From positions 1 through 5,060 of the forward strand of contig DAOUDX010000019.1 of assembly GCA_034430835.1 (NCBI GenBank): a DNA stretch of 5,060 nucleotides. Direction: 5' to 3'. Position 1 is the stretch's first letter; every line of letters starts with the position of its first letter. Source of the DNA: JAFGED01 sp034430835 (GTDB lineage: Bacteria; Chloroflexota; Anaerolineae; B4-G1). A model generated the notes under the pieces. It saw only the letters and a list, made by a program, of their open reading frames with translations. It had not been told where the DNA came from and made no database searches. A program made the position numbers and the translations under genes. Positions 1 through 5,007 of this stretch are shown in pieces.

Positions 1-78
1 GTCAAAAGCAGACAGAGTCATACCGATGAGACTTGGGGCTGATTTGGGACGTCGGCTCAATTTCTCGTAAGTGATCAT
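1..78 (-). CDS. Transposase N-terminus, probable IS5-type (partial, runs off left edge)
   Basis: Reading the minus strand from an ATG whose complement is CAT at 76-78, 26 codons run without a stop to the window edge. The peptide begins MITYEKLSRRPK and continues to SLIGMTLSAFD. As I recall the family, the pattern '(T/S)YEKL.(R/K).P....SL.G(L/M)(T/S)..(E/A)FD' is the usual start of IS5-group transposases that have a helix-turn-helix N-terminal domain before a DDE_Tnp_4 catalytic domain. No catalytic DDE residue is visible because only the first 26 residues are inside the window. No good Shine-Dalgarno sequence precedes the ATG. The gene is divergent from the polysaccharide genes. The inner end of the element must lie somewhere in 79-274, but I could not identify a terminal repeat. 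The call rests on a short peptide; a non-transposase HTH protein is the main alternative. Confidence 0.65.
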   Translation of the reverse strand, partial: MITYEKLSRRPKSAPSLIGMTLSAFD

Positions 79-274
79 ACTGGCAAGTTTATCCAGAAAG
101 TCAATCTGCACAACTGCACCACAAGTCTAATGAGTTTCATTGATTCACCACCGGCTTCATGTCTCAATATGCTTCCTGCCATGCGCGTGGCTCCCGCTGC
201 ACGAGGCTGACGTTCAAGACGATCAGCGTTGACTGTGTGTGGGGGTAGTCGCGCATTACCCCTGGCATGTGTCG
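79..274. other. Non-coding divergent intergenic stretch, probably containing an IS end
   Basis: This stretch lies between the leftward transposase start and the promoter of the decarboxylase. It is visibly richer in A+T than the genes that follow. I see no convincing gene in it: the long minus-strand reading frame across it has no ribosome binding site or family resemblance. The segment 109-131 contains two similar short blocks (CAACTGCACC and CACAAGTCTA). They could belong to a transposon end, but no matching inverted end is visible in the window. Confidence 0.4.
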
Positions 275-303
275 CTGGCAAATTCCCTACCCTGCGGTAT
301 AAT
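275..303 (+). promoter_or_regulatory. Sigma-70-type promoter of the decarboxylase gene
   Basis: A perfect -10 hexamer TATAAT lies at 298-303. A -35-like CTGGCA (4 of 6 to TTGACA) lies at 275-280, separated by exactly 17 bases. Transcription would start near 310, leaving a leader of about 24 nt that contains AAGGAG (322-327), 6 nt before the ATG at 334. The position of this promoter argues against the longer upstream reading of the same frame from the TTG at 229. It may also drive the downstream genes on the same strand. Confidence 0.75.
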
Positions 304-333
304 CCCCTCGATTCCACGATCAAGGAGCAAGGC

Positions 334-1278
334 ATGCGCATTCTCATCACTGGCGGGGCCGGTTTCATCGGGTCCCACCTGTGCGACCGGCTGCTGGGCG
401 AGGGCCACGAGGTGATCGCGATGGACAACCTCAGCACCGGCAGCGTCGATAACATCGCTCACCTGGCCGGGCACGAGCGCTTTCACTTTATCAAGTACGA
501 CGTGACCGAATATATCTTCCTCGAAGGGCCGCTCGACGCGGTGTTTCACCTGGCCAGCCTGCCCAGTCCGGTCGATTACCTGAACTTTCCCATCCAGACC
601 CTCAAGGTGGGTGCGCTGGGGACGCACAAGACGCTAGGGCTGGCGATGGAGAAGGACGCGACCTTTCTGCTGGCCTCCACCTCCGAGGTCTATGGCGATC
701 CGTTGATACATCCCCAGGGCGAGGACTATTGGGGCAACGTCAACCCCGTCGGGCCGCGCGGCGTCTACGACGAGTCCAAGCGTTTTGCCGAGGCGCTGAC
801 GATGGCGTATCACAACTATCACGGCGTCGATACGCGCATCGCGCGCATTTTCAATACCTACGGGCCTCGTATGCGGATGGACGACGGGCGCGTGGTGCCC
901 AATTTCATCTGCCAGGCGCTGCGCGGCGAGCCACTCACCATCTACGATGATGGATCCCGTACCCGTTCCTTCTGTTACATCGCGGACATGGTGGAGGGGA
1001 TGGTTCGGTTGCTCAACTCCAACGAGGCGACGCCGGTCAATATGGGCAACCCTGATGAGATGACCATCCTCGAGTTTTCGCGCAAGGTGCTGGAGCTGAC
1101 GGGTAGCGAATCGCCCATCGAGTACGTCACACCTACCGACGCGCGCACCGCCGACGATCCAAAGGTGCGCTGCCCAGACATCAGTAAGGCGAAGCAGGTG
1201 CTGGGGTGGGAACCGCAGGTGCCCTTGGACGAGGGACTTGAACAGACGATTGAATACTTCCGGACCAGGATTGAGTAG
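334..1278 (+). CDS. uxs: UDP-glucuronate decarboxylase (UDP-xylose synthase), extended SDR family
   Basis: A 314-residue cytoplasmic enzyme predicted to convert UDP-glucuronate to UDP-xylose, using tightly bound NAD through a 4-keto intermediate. The N-terminal Rossmann motif GxxGxxG is G7/G10/G13 (TGGAGFIG), followed by an acidic D31 at the end of beta-2. The active-site set by family alignment is T116 and E118 in ASTSEVYG, and Y145 and K149 in the YxxxK motif (GVYDESK). Segments typical of this subfamily rather than of generic epimerases are SPVDY near 78-82, YWGNVNP at 132-138, NTYGPRM at 174-180, DDGRVVPNF at 183-191 and the GSRTRSFCY block at 207-215. The C-terminal part holds a DDPK..CPDISKA segment (274-286). 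Length is normal for bacterial members. The ATG at 334 is chosen because AAGGAG sits 6 nt upstream and the conserved Rossmann strand begins at residue 2. The family assignment is strong; the product being UDP-xylose is inferred from the family. Confidence 0.9.
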   Translation: MRILITGGAGFIGSHLCDRLLGEGHEVIAMDNLSTGSVDNIAHLAGHERFHFIKYDVTEYIFLEGPLDAVFHLASLPSPVDYLNFPIQTLKVGALGTHKTLGLAMEKDATFLLASTSEVYGDPLIHPQGEDYWGNVNPVGPRGVYDESKRFAEALTMAYHNYHGVDTRIARIFNTYGPRMRMDDGRVVPNFICQALRGEPLTIYDDGSRTRSFCYIADMVEGMVRLLNSNEATPVNMGNPDEMTILEFSRKVLELTGSESPIEYVTPTDARTADDPKVRCPDISKAKQVLGWEPQVPLDEGLEQTIEYFRTRIE

Positions 1279-1280
1279 TT

Positions 1281-1307
1281 TCACGCCAAGACGCAAAGGC
1301 GCAGAGG
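1281..1307 (+). repeat. Octamer repeat copy 1 (CGCAAAGG-type), upstream of the GxxExxY gene
   Basis: After TCA at 1281-1283, three octamers follow: CGCCAAGA (1284-1291), CGCAAAGG (1292-1299) and CGCAGAGG (1300-1307). Compared with the reverse complement of the downstream copy at 1778-1804, 24 of 27 positions are identical. The decayed series may continue toward 1322 (GGCGCAGGG), which would mean that the ribosome binding site of the GxxExxY gene derives from the repeat. Confidence 0.8.
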
Positions 1308-1330
1308 ATATGAAGGCGCAGGGAGGGGGA

Positions 1331-1714
1331 ATGGCTGAGAACGAGATCGCCCGGCAGATCGTGGATGCCGCCTACAAGATCCACACGACGCTTGGCCCAG
1401 GGTTGTTGGAGTCGGCCTACGAGGCAGTGCTGGCATATGAGCTGGAACAGCGAGGATTGCGGGTCGCTTGCCAGCAACCTATCCCCCTGGTCTACGAGGA
1501 TGTGCATCTGGAAGTAGGATATCGGGCCGACCTGATCGTTGAAGACCGAGTGATCGTCGAAATCAAGTCGGTGGAAGCCGCTGCGCCCGTACACTATAAA
1601 CAGTTGCTCACCTATCTGCGGCTTGCCGACAAGCGTTTGGGGCTGCTCGTCAATTTTGGTGCGCCGCTCATCAAAGACGGGATCAGACGGGTGGTCAATC
1701 GTTTGCCCGAATAG
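1331..1714 (+). CDS. GxxExxY-family protein with PD-(D/E)XK nuclease-like core
   Basis: A 127-residue soluble protein. The family-naming motif is G24-L-L-E27-S-A-Y30 (LGPGLLESAY), after a helical N-terminus (IARQIVDAAYKIHTTLG). The core carries D67 (YRADLIV), E77 and K79 (VIVEIKS), which match the D...ExK catalytic set of the PD-(D/E)XK fold (PDDEXK_3 type). These are followed by Q91 and Y95 in HYKQLLTYL, the QxxxY helix seen in many such nucleases. The length is typical of the family (about 125 residues). All presumptive catalytic residues are present, so nuclease activity is possible, but the family's function is not established. The start at 1331 has GGAGG at 1322-1326; an in-frame ATG at 1310 would add seven residues (MKAQGGG) and is less likely. 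The gene starts 52 nt after the decarboxylase and is bracketed by inverted octamer repeats, so it looks like a cassette rather than a pathway gene. Confidence 0.88.
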   Translation: MAENEIARQIVDAAYKIHTTLGPGLLESAYEAVLAYELEQRGLRVACQQPIPLVYEDVHLEVGYRADLIVEDRVIVEIKSVEAAAPVHYKQLLTYLRLADKRLGLLVNFGAPLIKDGIRRVVNRLPE

Positions 1715-1741
1715 CGCCGGAGCCGTTCATGAGAAAGTCGC

Positions 1742-1767
1742 TCGCGCCAGGACACAAAGATGCCAGG
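1742..1767 (+). repeat. Octamer repeat copy 2 (degenerate), left arm of a hairpin
   Basis: After TCG come CGCCAGGA, CACAAAGA and TGCCAGG, a decayed version of the same three-octamer array found at 1281-1307, in the same orientation and one base shorter. It lies 27 nt after the GxxExxY stop codon. It can pair imperfectly with copy 3 across a 10-nt loop (1768-1777). Confidence 0.6.
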
Positions 1768-1777
1768 TTTCTGATTT

Positions 1778-1804
1778 CCTTTGCGCCTTTGCGCCTTTGC
1801 GTGA
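1778..1804 (-). repeat. Octamer repeat copy 3, inverted, three perfect CGCAAAGG units
   Basis: On the plus strand, CCTTTGCG is repeated three times without error at 1778-1801 and followed by TGA; the minus strand therefore reads TCA then (CGCAAAGG)x3. It is the inverted partner of copy 1, so the two enclose the GxxExxY gene. Read in the frame of the ligase it gives a FAPLRLCVR peptide. I recall this peptide as a recurrent spurious translation of the same repeat in many bacterial genomes, which argues that the stretch is not real coding sequence. Confidence 0.85.
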
Positions 1805-1827
1805 GATATCTCTCCTGGAATGGCCCC

Positions 1828-3297
1828 GTGATCACACTCCTCGGGCTAGTGTTGGCCCTCGTCGCGGGGCTGCTGCTGATCAAGCTCACGCCGCTGGGCG
1901 GAGCGCTCTTCGTCCTGCTGGCGGTCGGCAGCGTGGCGACGGCGGTCGAGCCGATGGTAGGCTTGGCTGTCATGCTCTTCCTCGGCCCCCTGTGGGCGTA
2001 CCTGCGTGCGGAGGTACCGCAGGTGCCTGCGCAGATTGCCCACGTTTTCTTCGCACTGACGATGGCCGTCTGGCTGGCGCGGGGTTTGGCGCGGCGGGAT
2101 CTAAGGTTGGACGAGCACAAGGTATCGCTTCTACAGATGCCGTTGTTCGTATTTGTCGGGGCGACGCTGTTGTCGCTGTGGGACGCGGTCGAGTTGCCCG
2201 TTTACGGCCTGCCGGAACTGATCAAGTGGGTGCAGATCATGCTGCTGTCCCTTTTCGTCGGCACGTATCTGACGCCTCGACGGCTGCCGTGGTTGGTGGG
2301 AGCACTGCTTGCAGTTGGGGTCTTCCAGGCCGGGGTGGGGGCGTGGCAGTTCGGGCTGCGGGGCGAGGGACCGGAGCACTTTGCCATTTTGGACGAGCGC
2401 TTCTACCGGGCCTACGGCACCTTCGAGCAGCCGAACCCGTATGCAGGTTTCCTGGGATTGATGCTGCCGCTGGCTTTGGGCGGGGCGTGGGGTGTGTTCG
2501 CGTCGTGGTGGAAGAGTAGACGAGTGGGCAAGGATAAGAAGCAATGGCCTCTTGTTACTCAGCTACTTGTCTACTTGGTGCCTGCCGTTTTGATGCTCAC
2601 CGCGCTCGGTATGTCCTGGAGCCGTGGCGCATGGATGGGCTTTGGAGCGGCTGTGACGGTGATGGCATTTGCACTGCCGCGCAAAGCGCGCTGGGGAGGG
2701 ATGGTGGTCGTTGTGCTCGTCGTCGGCGGATTCGCCCTGTATTCGACCGGCCTGATGCCGGCGTCCGTCGAGGCTCGCCTGACCGGCTTTGCCGAATACG
2801 TGCGGTTCGAAGACGTGCGCGGGGTGGGGATCAACGATGCCAATTATGCCGTGATCGAGCGGCAGGCCCACTGGCAGGCGGCCCTGGAGATGTGGCGCTA
2901 CAACTTCTGGACCGGAGTCGGCTTCGGTTGCTACGAGCCGGCCTACCGCGACTTTGCGCTGATCAACTGGCCCATTCCTCTGGGGCACGCGCATAACTTT
3001 TATCTGAACATCGCCGCTGAGATGGGCCTCATCGGTCTGGTTGCCTATCTAGTCCTGTGGGGCGCGGTCTTTTGGCAGACCTGGCGGGCAACCCGGCGGG
3101 CCAATGGTCTCCTGCGCGGGCTTGCCATCGGCCTCCTGGGTACGTGGACGCATCTTAGCGTGCACCATCTTTTCGACAATCTGTACGTCAATAACGTGCA
3201 CTTGTACGTCGGCGTTCTCTTTGGGCTGCTGGCTTACATCGTTCGGCGAGTGAGCGAATCAGCGAGTGAGCGAATGAGCGGATTTGCGAATGGATGA
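1828..3297 (+). CDS. Wzy_C / O-antigen-ligase-type polytopic membrane protein
   Basis: A 489-residue inner-membrane protein with roughly 12 hydrophobic segments, starting with residues 2-20 and ending near 455-473. Family features: FEQPNPYAGFLGL (199-211), SWSRGAW (263-269) followed by a long outward loop (about 305-395) with ERQAHWQAALEMW and TGVGFG, then GHAHNFYLNIAAEMGLIG (386-403). In this last segment the H..N..E.G pattern is the conserved region of WaaL/Wzy_C enzymes. Such proteins transfer or polymerise lipid-linked glycans outside the membrane. If the host lacks LPS, exopolysaccharide polymerisation or protein/S-layer glycosylation is more likely than O-antigen ligation. The start is uncertain. 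The GTG at 1828 is preferred because the frame upstream reads through repeat sequence, but the ATG at 1729 has CGGAG 6 nt before it and would give 522 residues. The C-terminal tail (about 475-489) is encoded by a tandem repeat, and the stop overlaps the next gene by 8 bp. Confidence 0.85.
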   Translation: MITLLGLVLALVAGLLLIKLTPLGGALFVLLAVGSVATAVEPMVGLAVMLFLGPLWAYLRAEVPQVPAQIAHVFFALTMAVWLARGLARRDLRLDEHKVSLLQMPLFVFVGATLLSLWDAVELPVYGLPELIKWVQIMLLSLFVGTYLTPRRLPWLVGALLAVGVFQAGVGAWQFGLRGEGPEHFAILDERFYRAYGTFEQPNPYAGFLGLMLPLALGGAWGVFASWWKSRRVGKDKKQWPLVTQLLVYLVPAVLMLTALGMSWSRGAWMGFGAAVTVMAFALPRKARWGGMVVVVLVVGGFALYSTGLMPASVEARLTGFAEYVRFEDVRGVGINDANYAVIERQAHWQAALEMWRYNFWTGVGFGCYEPAYRDFALINWPIPLGHAHNFYLNIAAEMGLIGLVAYLVLWGAVFWQTWRATRRANGLLRGLAIGLLGTWTHLSVHHLFDNLYVNNVHLYVGVLFGLLAYIVRRVSESASERMSGFANG

Positions 3298-3301
3298 ATC
3301 C
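3246..3301 (+). repeat. Octamer tandem repeat (GCGAATGA)n at the ligase/GtrA junction
   Basis: Seven consecutive 8-bp units: GCGAGTGA, GCGAATCA, GCGAGTGA, GCGAATGA, GCGGATTT, GCGAATGG, ATGAATCC. The first four are nearly perfect, including a 14-bp exact direct repeat (3246-3259 and 3262-3275); the last three decay. The array encodes the end of the ligase (about VSESASERMSGFANG), contains the ligase stop and the ATG at 3290, and ends one base before an alternative GtrA ATG at 3302. Because 8 is not a multiple of 3, gain or loss of a unit would change the ligase tail. Confidence 0.8.
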
Positions 3302-3820
3302 ATGCCGACTGTTCTCTCTCGTGTCAACGGAAAAGAAGCGATCCGGTTTCTCAAGTTTGCCGTGGTCGGCACGTTTGGCGCCGGGGTGGATTTGGTAGCC
3401 TTCAACGCTTTTATGGCGCTTGTCTCTCTACCGGGTCGGATTGAGCACCTGCAGGATGAAATGGCTATCGCCATCTCGCTATCGACGGCCATCGTCAGTA
3501 ACTTTATCTGGAACCGATATTGGACGTATCCAGATTCTCGATCCAAGCTGTTGCTCAAGCAGTTTGTGCAGTTCTATCTGATCAATATCTTGGCCTACAT
3601 CATTCGTGCGCCCATCATCAATTGGACGAAGGAGCCGTTTGCCCAACTGGCCGGGAATCTACTGCCGATTGAGGCAGAGTTGGCTGTTGCTGTGGGGTAT
3701 AACATCTCCTGGGCTTTGGGTGTGGGCATCGCAATGTTCTGGAATTTCTTCATCAACCGCATCTGGACCTATTCGGACGTGGACAAGGCAGAGCAGGAAG
3801 GCGATGCGGATCGGGATTGA
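3290..3820 (+). CDS. GtrA-family membrane protein
   Basis: A 176-residue small membrane protein with four hydrophobic segments near 21-45, 58-73, 93-112 and 133-155. The usual GtrA start RFLKFAVVGTFGAGVD is at 19-34. The duplicated family signature appears as SNFIWNRYWTY (70-80) and WNFFINRIWTY (151-161), one per two-helix half. Members are linked to bacterial glycan assembly, often helping to translocate or handle polyprenyl-linked sugars; a flippase-type role here is inference from the family and neighbours. The start is ambiguous: the ATG at 3290 overlaps the ligase by 8 bp and lies inside an octamer repeat, while the ATG at 3302 lies just past it (172 residues). Neither has a strong ribosome binding site, which suggests translational coupling to the ligase. 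The 3' end overlaps the next gene by 17 bp. Confidence 0.87.
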   Translation: MDESMPTVLSRVNGKEAIRFLKFAVVGTFGAGVDLVAFNAFMALVSLPGRIEHLQDEMAIAISLSTAIVSNFIWNRYWTYPDSRSKLLLKQFVQFYLINILAYIIRAPIINWTKEPFAQLAGNLLPIEAELAVAVGYNISWALGVGIAMFWNFFINRIWTYSDVDKAEQEGDADRD

Positions 3821-4931
3821 CTACACCGCCGCCGCCCGCCAGGGCGGGGGCATCGGCCGCTACACGCGCGAGTTGGTTACGGCGCTTCTGAAGCTGGCAA
3901 GCCCGCATCAGTACACAATCTTTGCAGCCGCCGGGGGGTTGCTACGTGGAGATTGGAGATCGGAGATTGAGAGCCGAAGCGTTCGGTTCCGCACGATCCC
4001 CCTCACCGACGATTGGATGGCTCGCCTCTGGCAGCGGCTGCGAGTGCCGATTCCCGTCGAAGTGATCACTGGCCCCATCGACGCCTTTTACTCGCCCGAC
4101 TTTGTCCTGCCGCCAACCCGTCGCAGAACGCGCACGCTGCTCACCGTTCACGACCTCTCGTTCCTCCACTATCCCGATGCCTTCGTCCCATCGCTGCGGG
4201 CGTATTTGGAGCGCGTGGTACCCCGCTCCGTCGCCCGCGCCGATCGGGTGTTGGCCGATTCGGAGGCTACCCGCACCGACCTGATCGCGAACTACGGCGT
4301 GCCGCCAAAGAAGGTAGAGGTGCTTTACGGCGGCGTGGACCTCCGCTTCCGCCCGGAGCAGGAGCCAGGCGAAAAAGGGTTGCTGCGTGCCCGCTACAGC
4401 ATTGGTGACCGGCCCTACGTTCTCTCCGTCGGCACCCTCCAGCCGCGCAAGAACTATGTCCGTCTCATTCAGGCTTTCAACCAACCAACCGACCGGCCAA
4501 CTAGCCAGCTTGTCATTGCTGGCGGTCGCGGCTGGCTCTGCGAGGACATCTTTGCCGAGGTGGAGAGGCACGGCGACCGCGTGCGCATCCTGGGTTTCGT
4601 GAATGACGCCGATCTGCCCGCGCTGTATCGCAACGCGGCGCTCTTTGCCCTGCCGTCGCTGTACGAGGGCTTTGGGCTGCCGGTGTTGGAGGCGATGGCC
4701 TGTGGCACGCCCGTCGTCTGCTCGAACGCCTCCTCGCTGCCGGAGGTCGCGGGCGACGCGGCACTGATGGTCGAGCCGTTCGACATCGATGGCCTGGCAG
4801 AAGCGATGGCCCGCACGCTGGAGGATGCCGGCCTGCGCCAGCGGATGATCGCCAAAGGATTGGCCCAGGCAGCGCGGTTCACCTGGACGGGGTCTGCTCG
4901 ACAACTCCTGAGCGTGTTTGGCGCCCTCTAG
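3804..4931 (+). CDS. GT4-family (GT-B fold) glycosyltransferase, mannosyltransferase-like
   Basis: A 375-residue retaining glycosyltransferase predicted to act at the cytoplasmic membrane face, adding a sugar from a nucleotide donor to a growing glycan. The N-terminal acceptor domain begins MRIGID and has the glycine-rich GGGIGRYTREL at 14-24 and TVHDLSF at 114-120. The linker and donor domain show VGTLQPRKN (209-217, including R215 and K216 of the donor-binding region), LVIAGGRGW (236-244), ILGFV and LPALYRNA, then the EX7E motif E288/E296 in SLYEGFGLPVLEAM, followed by CGTPVV and SLPEVAGDAAL. Architecture and motifs match the WbaZ/MtfB-like group, often mannosyltransferases; the sugar cannot be read from sequence. 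The ATG at 3804 is chosen because AGGAAG lies just upstream, MRIGID is the expected first strand, and upstream codons in this frame are only a shadow of GtrA. Two loops (48-54 and 226-235) are encoded by simple tandem repeats. Confidence 0.92.
   Translation: MRIGIDYTAAARQGGGIGRYTRELVTALLKLASPHQYTIFAAAGGLLRGDWRSEIESRSVRFRTIPLTDDWMARLWQRLRVPIPVEVITGPIDAFYSPDFVLPPTRRRTRTLLTVHDLSFLHYPDAFVPSLRAYLERVVPRSVARADRVLADSEATRTDLIANYGVPPKKVEVLYGGVDLRFRPEQEPGEKGLLRARYSIGDRPYVLSVGTLQPRKNYVRLIQAFNQPTDRPTSQLVIAGGRGWLCEDIFAEVERHGDRVRILGFVNDADLPALYRNAALFALPSLYEGFGLPVLEAMACGTPVVCSNASSLPEVAGDAALMVEPFDIDGLAEAMARTLEDAGLRQRMIAKGLAQAARFTWTGSARQLLSVFGAL
3947..3967 (+). repeat. Heptamer tandem repeat (TGGAGAT)3 inside the glycosyltransferase
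   Basis: Three adjacent units, TGGAGAT, TGGAGAT and CGGAGAT, with a decayed fourth (TGAGAGC). It encodes part of GDWRSEIES (residues 49-57), a likely surface loop between early strands of the acceptor domain. The reading frame is preserved through it. Confidence 0.65.
4478..4509 (+). repeat. Tetramer tandem repeat (CAAC)n inside the glycosyltransferase
   Basis: Eight adjacent tetramers: CAAC x3, CGAC, CGGC, CAAC, TAGC, CAGC. It encodes NQPTDRPTSQ (residues 226-235), in the place where GT4 proteins have the end of a helix and the loop leading into the strand LVIAG. The family's normal spacing between PRKN and LVIAG appears about preserved, so the repeat seems to replace the native segment rather than lengthen it. 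Confidence 0.65.
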
Positions 4932-4948
4932 TGGACTGTAGCTGAAAT

Positions 4949-4978
4949 TTGGCAAGAAATTGACTTCTGTGATAGAAT
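4949..4978 (+). promoter_or_regulatory. Promoter for the gene starting at 5008
   Basis: A -35 TTGGCA (4949-4954, 5 of 6 to consensus) and -10 TAGAAT (4973-4978, 5 of 6) are separated by 18 bases. A TG one base before the -10 (4970-4971) makes an extended -10. Transcription would start near 4985, with GGGAGG (4996-5001) 6 nt before the ATG. The gene after the glycosyltransferase is therefore probably an independent transcription unit. No clear rho-independent terminator is visible between the two. Confidence 0.65.
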
Positions 4979-5007
4979 CCGTCCATACCAATCACGGGAG
5001 GATGCCC

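Noticed and set aside
229..333. In-frame upstream extension of the decarboxylase from TTG at 229
   Set aside because: It contains the promoter (-10 TATAAT at 298-303), and the ATG at 334 has a strong ribosome binding site and begins the conserved Rossmann strand.
75..455. Minus-strand frame across the left intergenic region
   Set aside because: It crosses the promoter and the decarboxylase start, has no ribosome binding site, and the better leftward gene is the frame starting at 78.
634..1296. Minus-strand reading frame opposite the decarboxylase
   Set aside because: The plus-strand frame carries all UDP-glucuronate decarboxylase motifs; the antisense frame shows no recognisable protein.
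1281..1804. CRISPR array
   Set aside because: The repeats are contiguous 8-bp units without unique spacers of regular length; no Cas gene is present.
1623..2519. Plus-strand 298-codon frame overlapping the GxxExxY end and the ligase start
   Set aside because: It runs through two recognised genes in another frame and its translation is alanine/glycine/arginine-rich without motifs.
4946..4961. AATTT/AAATT inverted pair after the glycosyltransferase as a terminator
   Set aside because: The stem is only 5 A/T pairs and lacks a following T-run; it overlaps promoter elements.
4960..4978. TTGACT at 4960-4965 as the -35 of the right-hand promoter
   Set aside because: It is only 7 bases from the -10 TAGAAT; TTGGCA at 4949-4954 with an 18-base spacer fits instead.
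3942..4991. Long minus-strand reading frame (349 codons) opposite the glycosyltransferase
   Set aside because: It is low-complexity, shows no family motif, and lies antisense to a clearly conserved GT4 gene in GC-rich sequence; it is a shadow frame.
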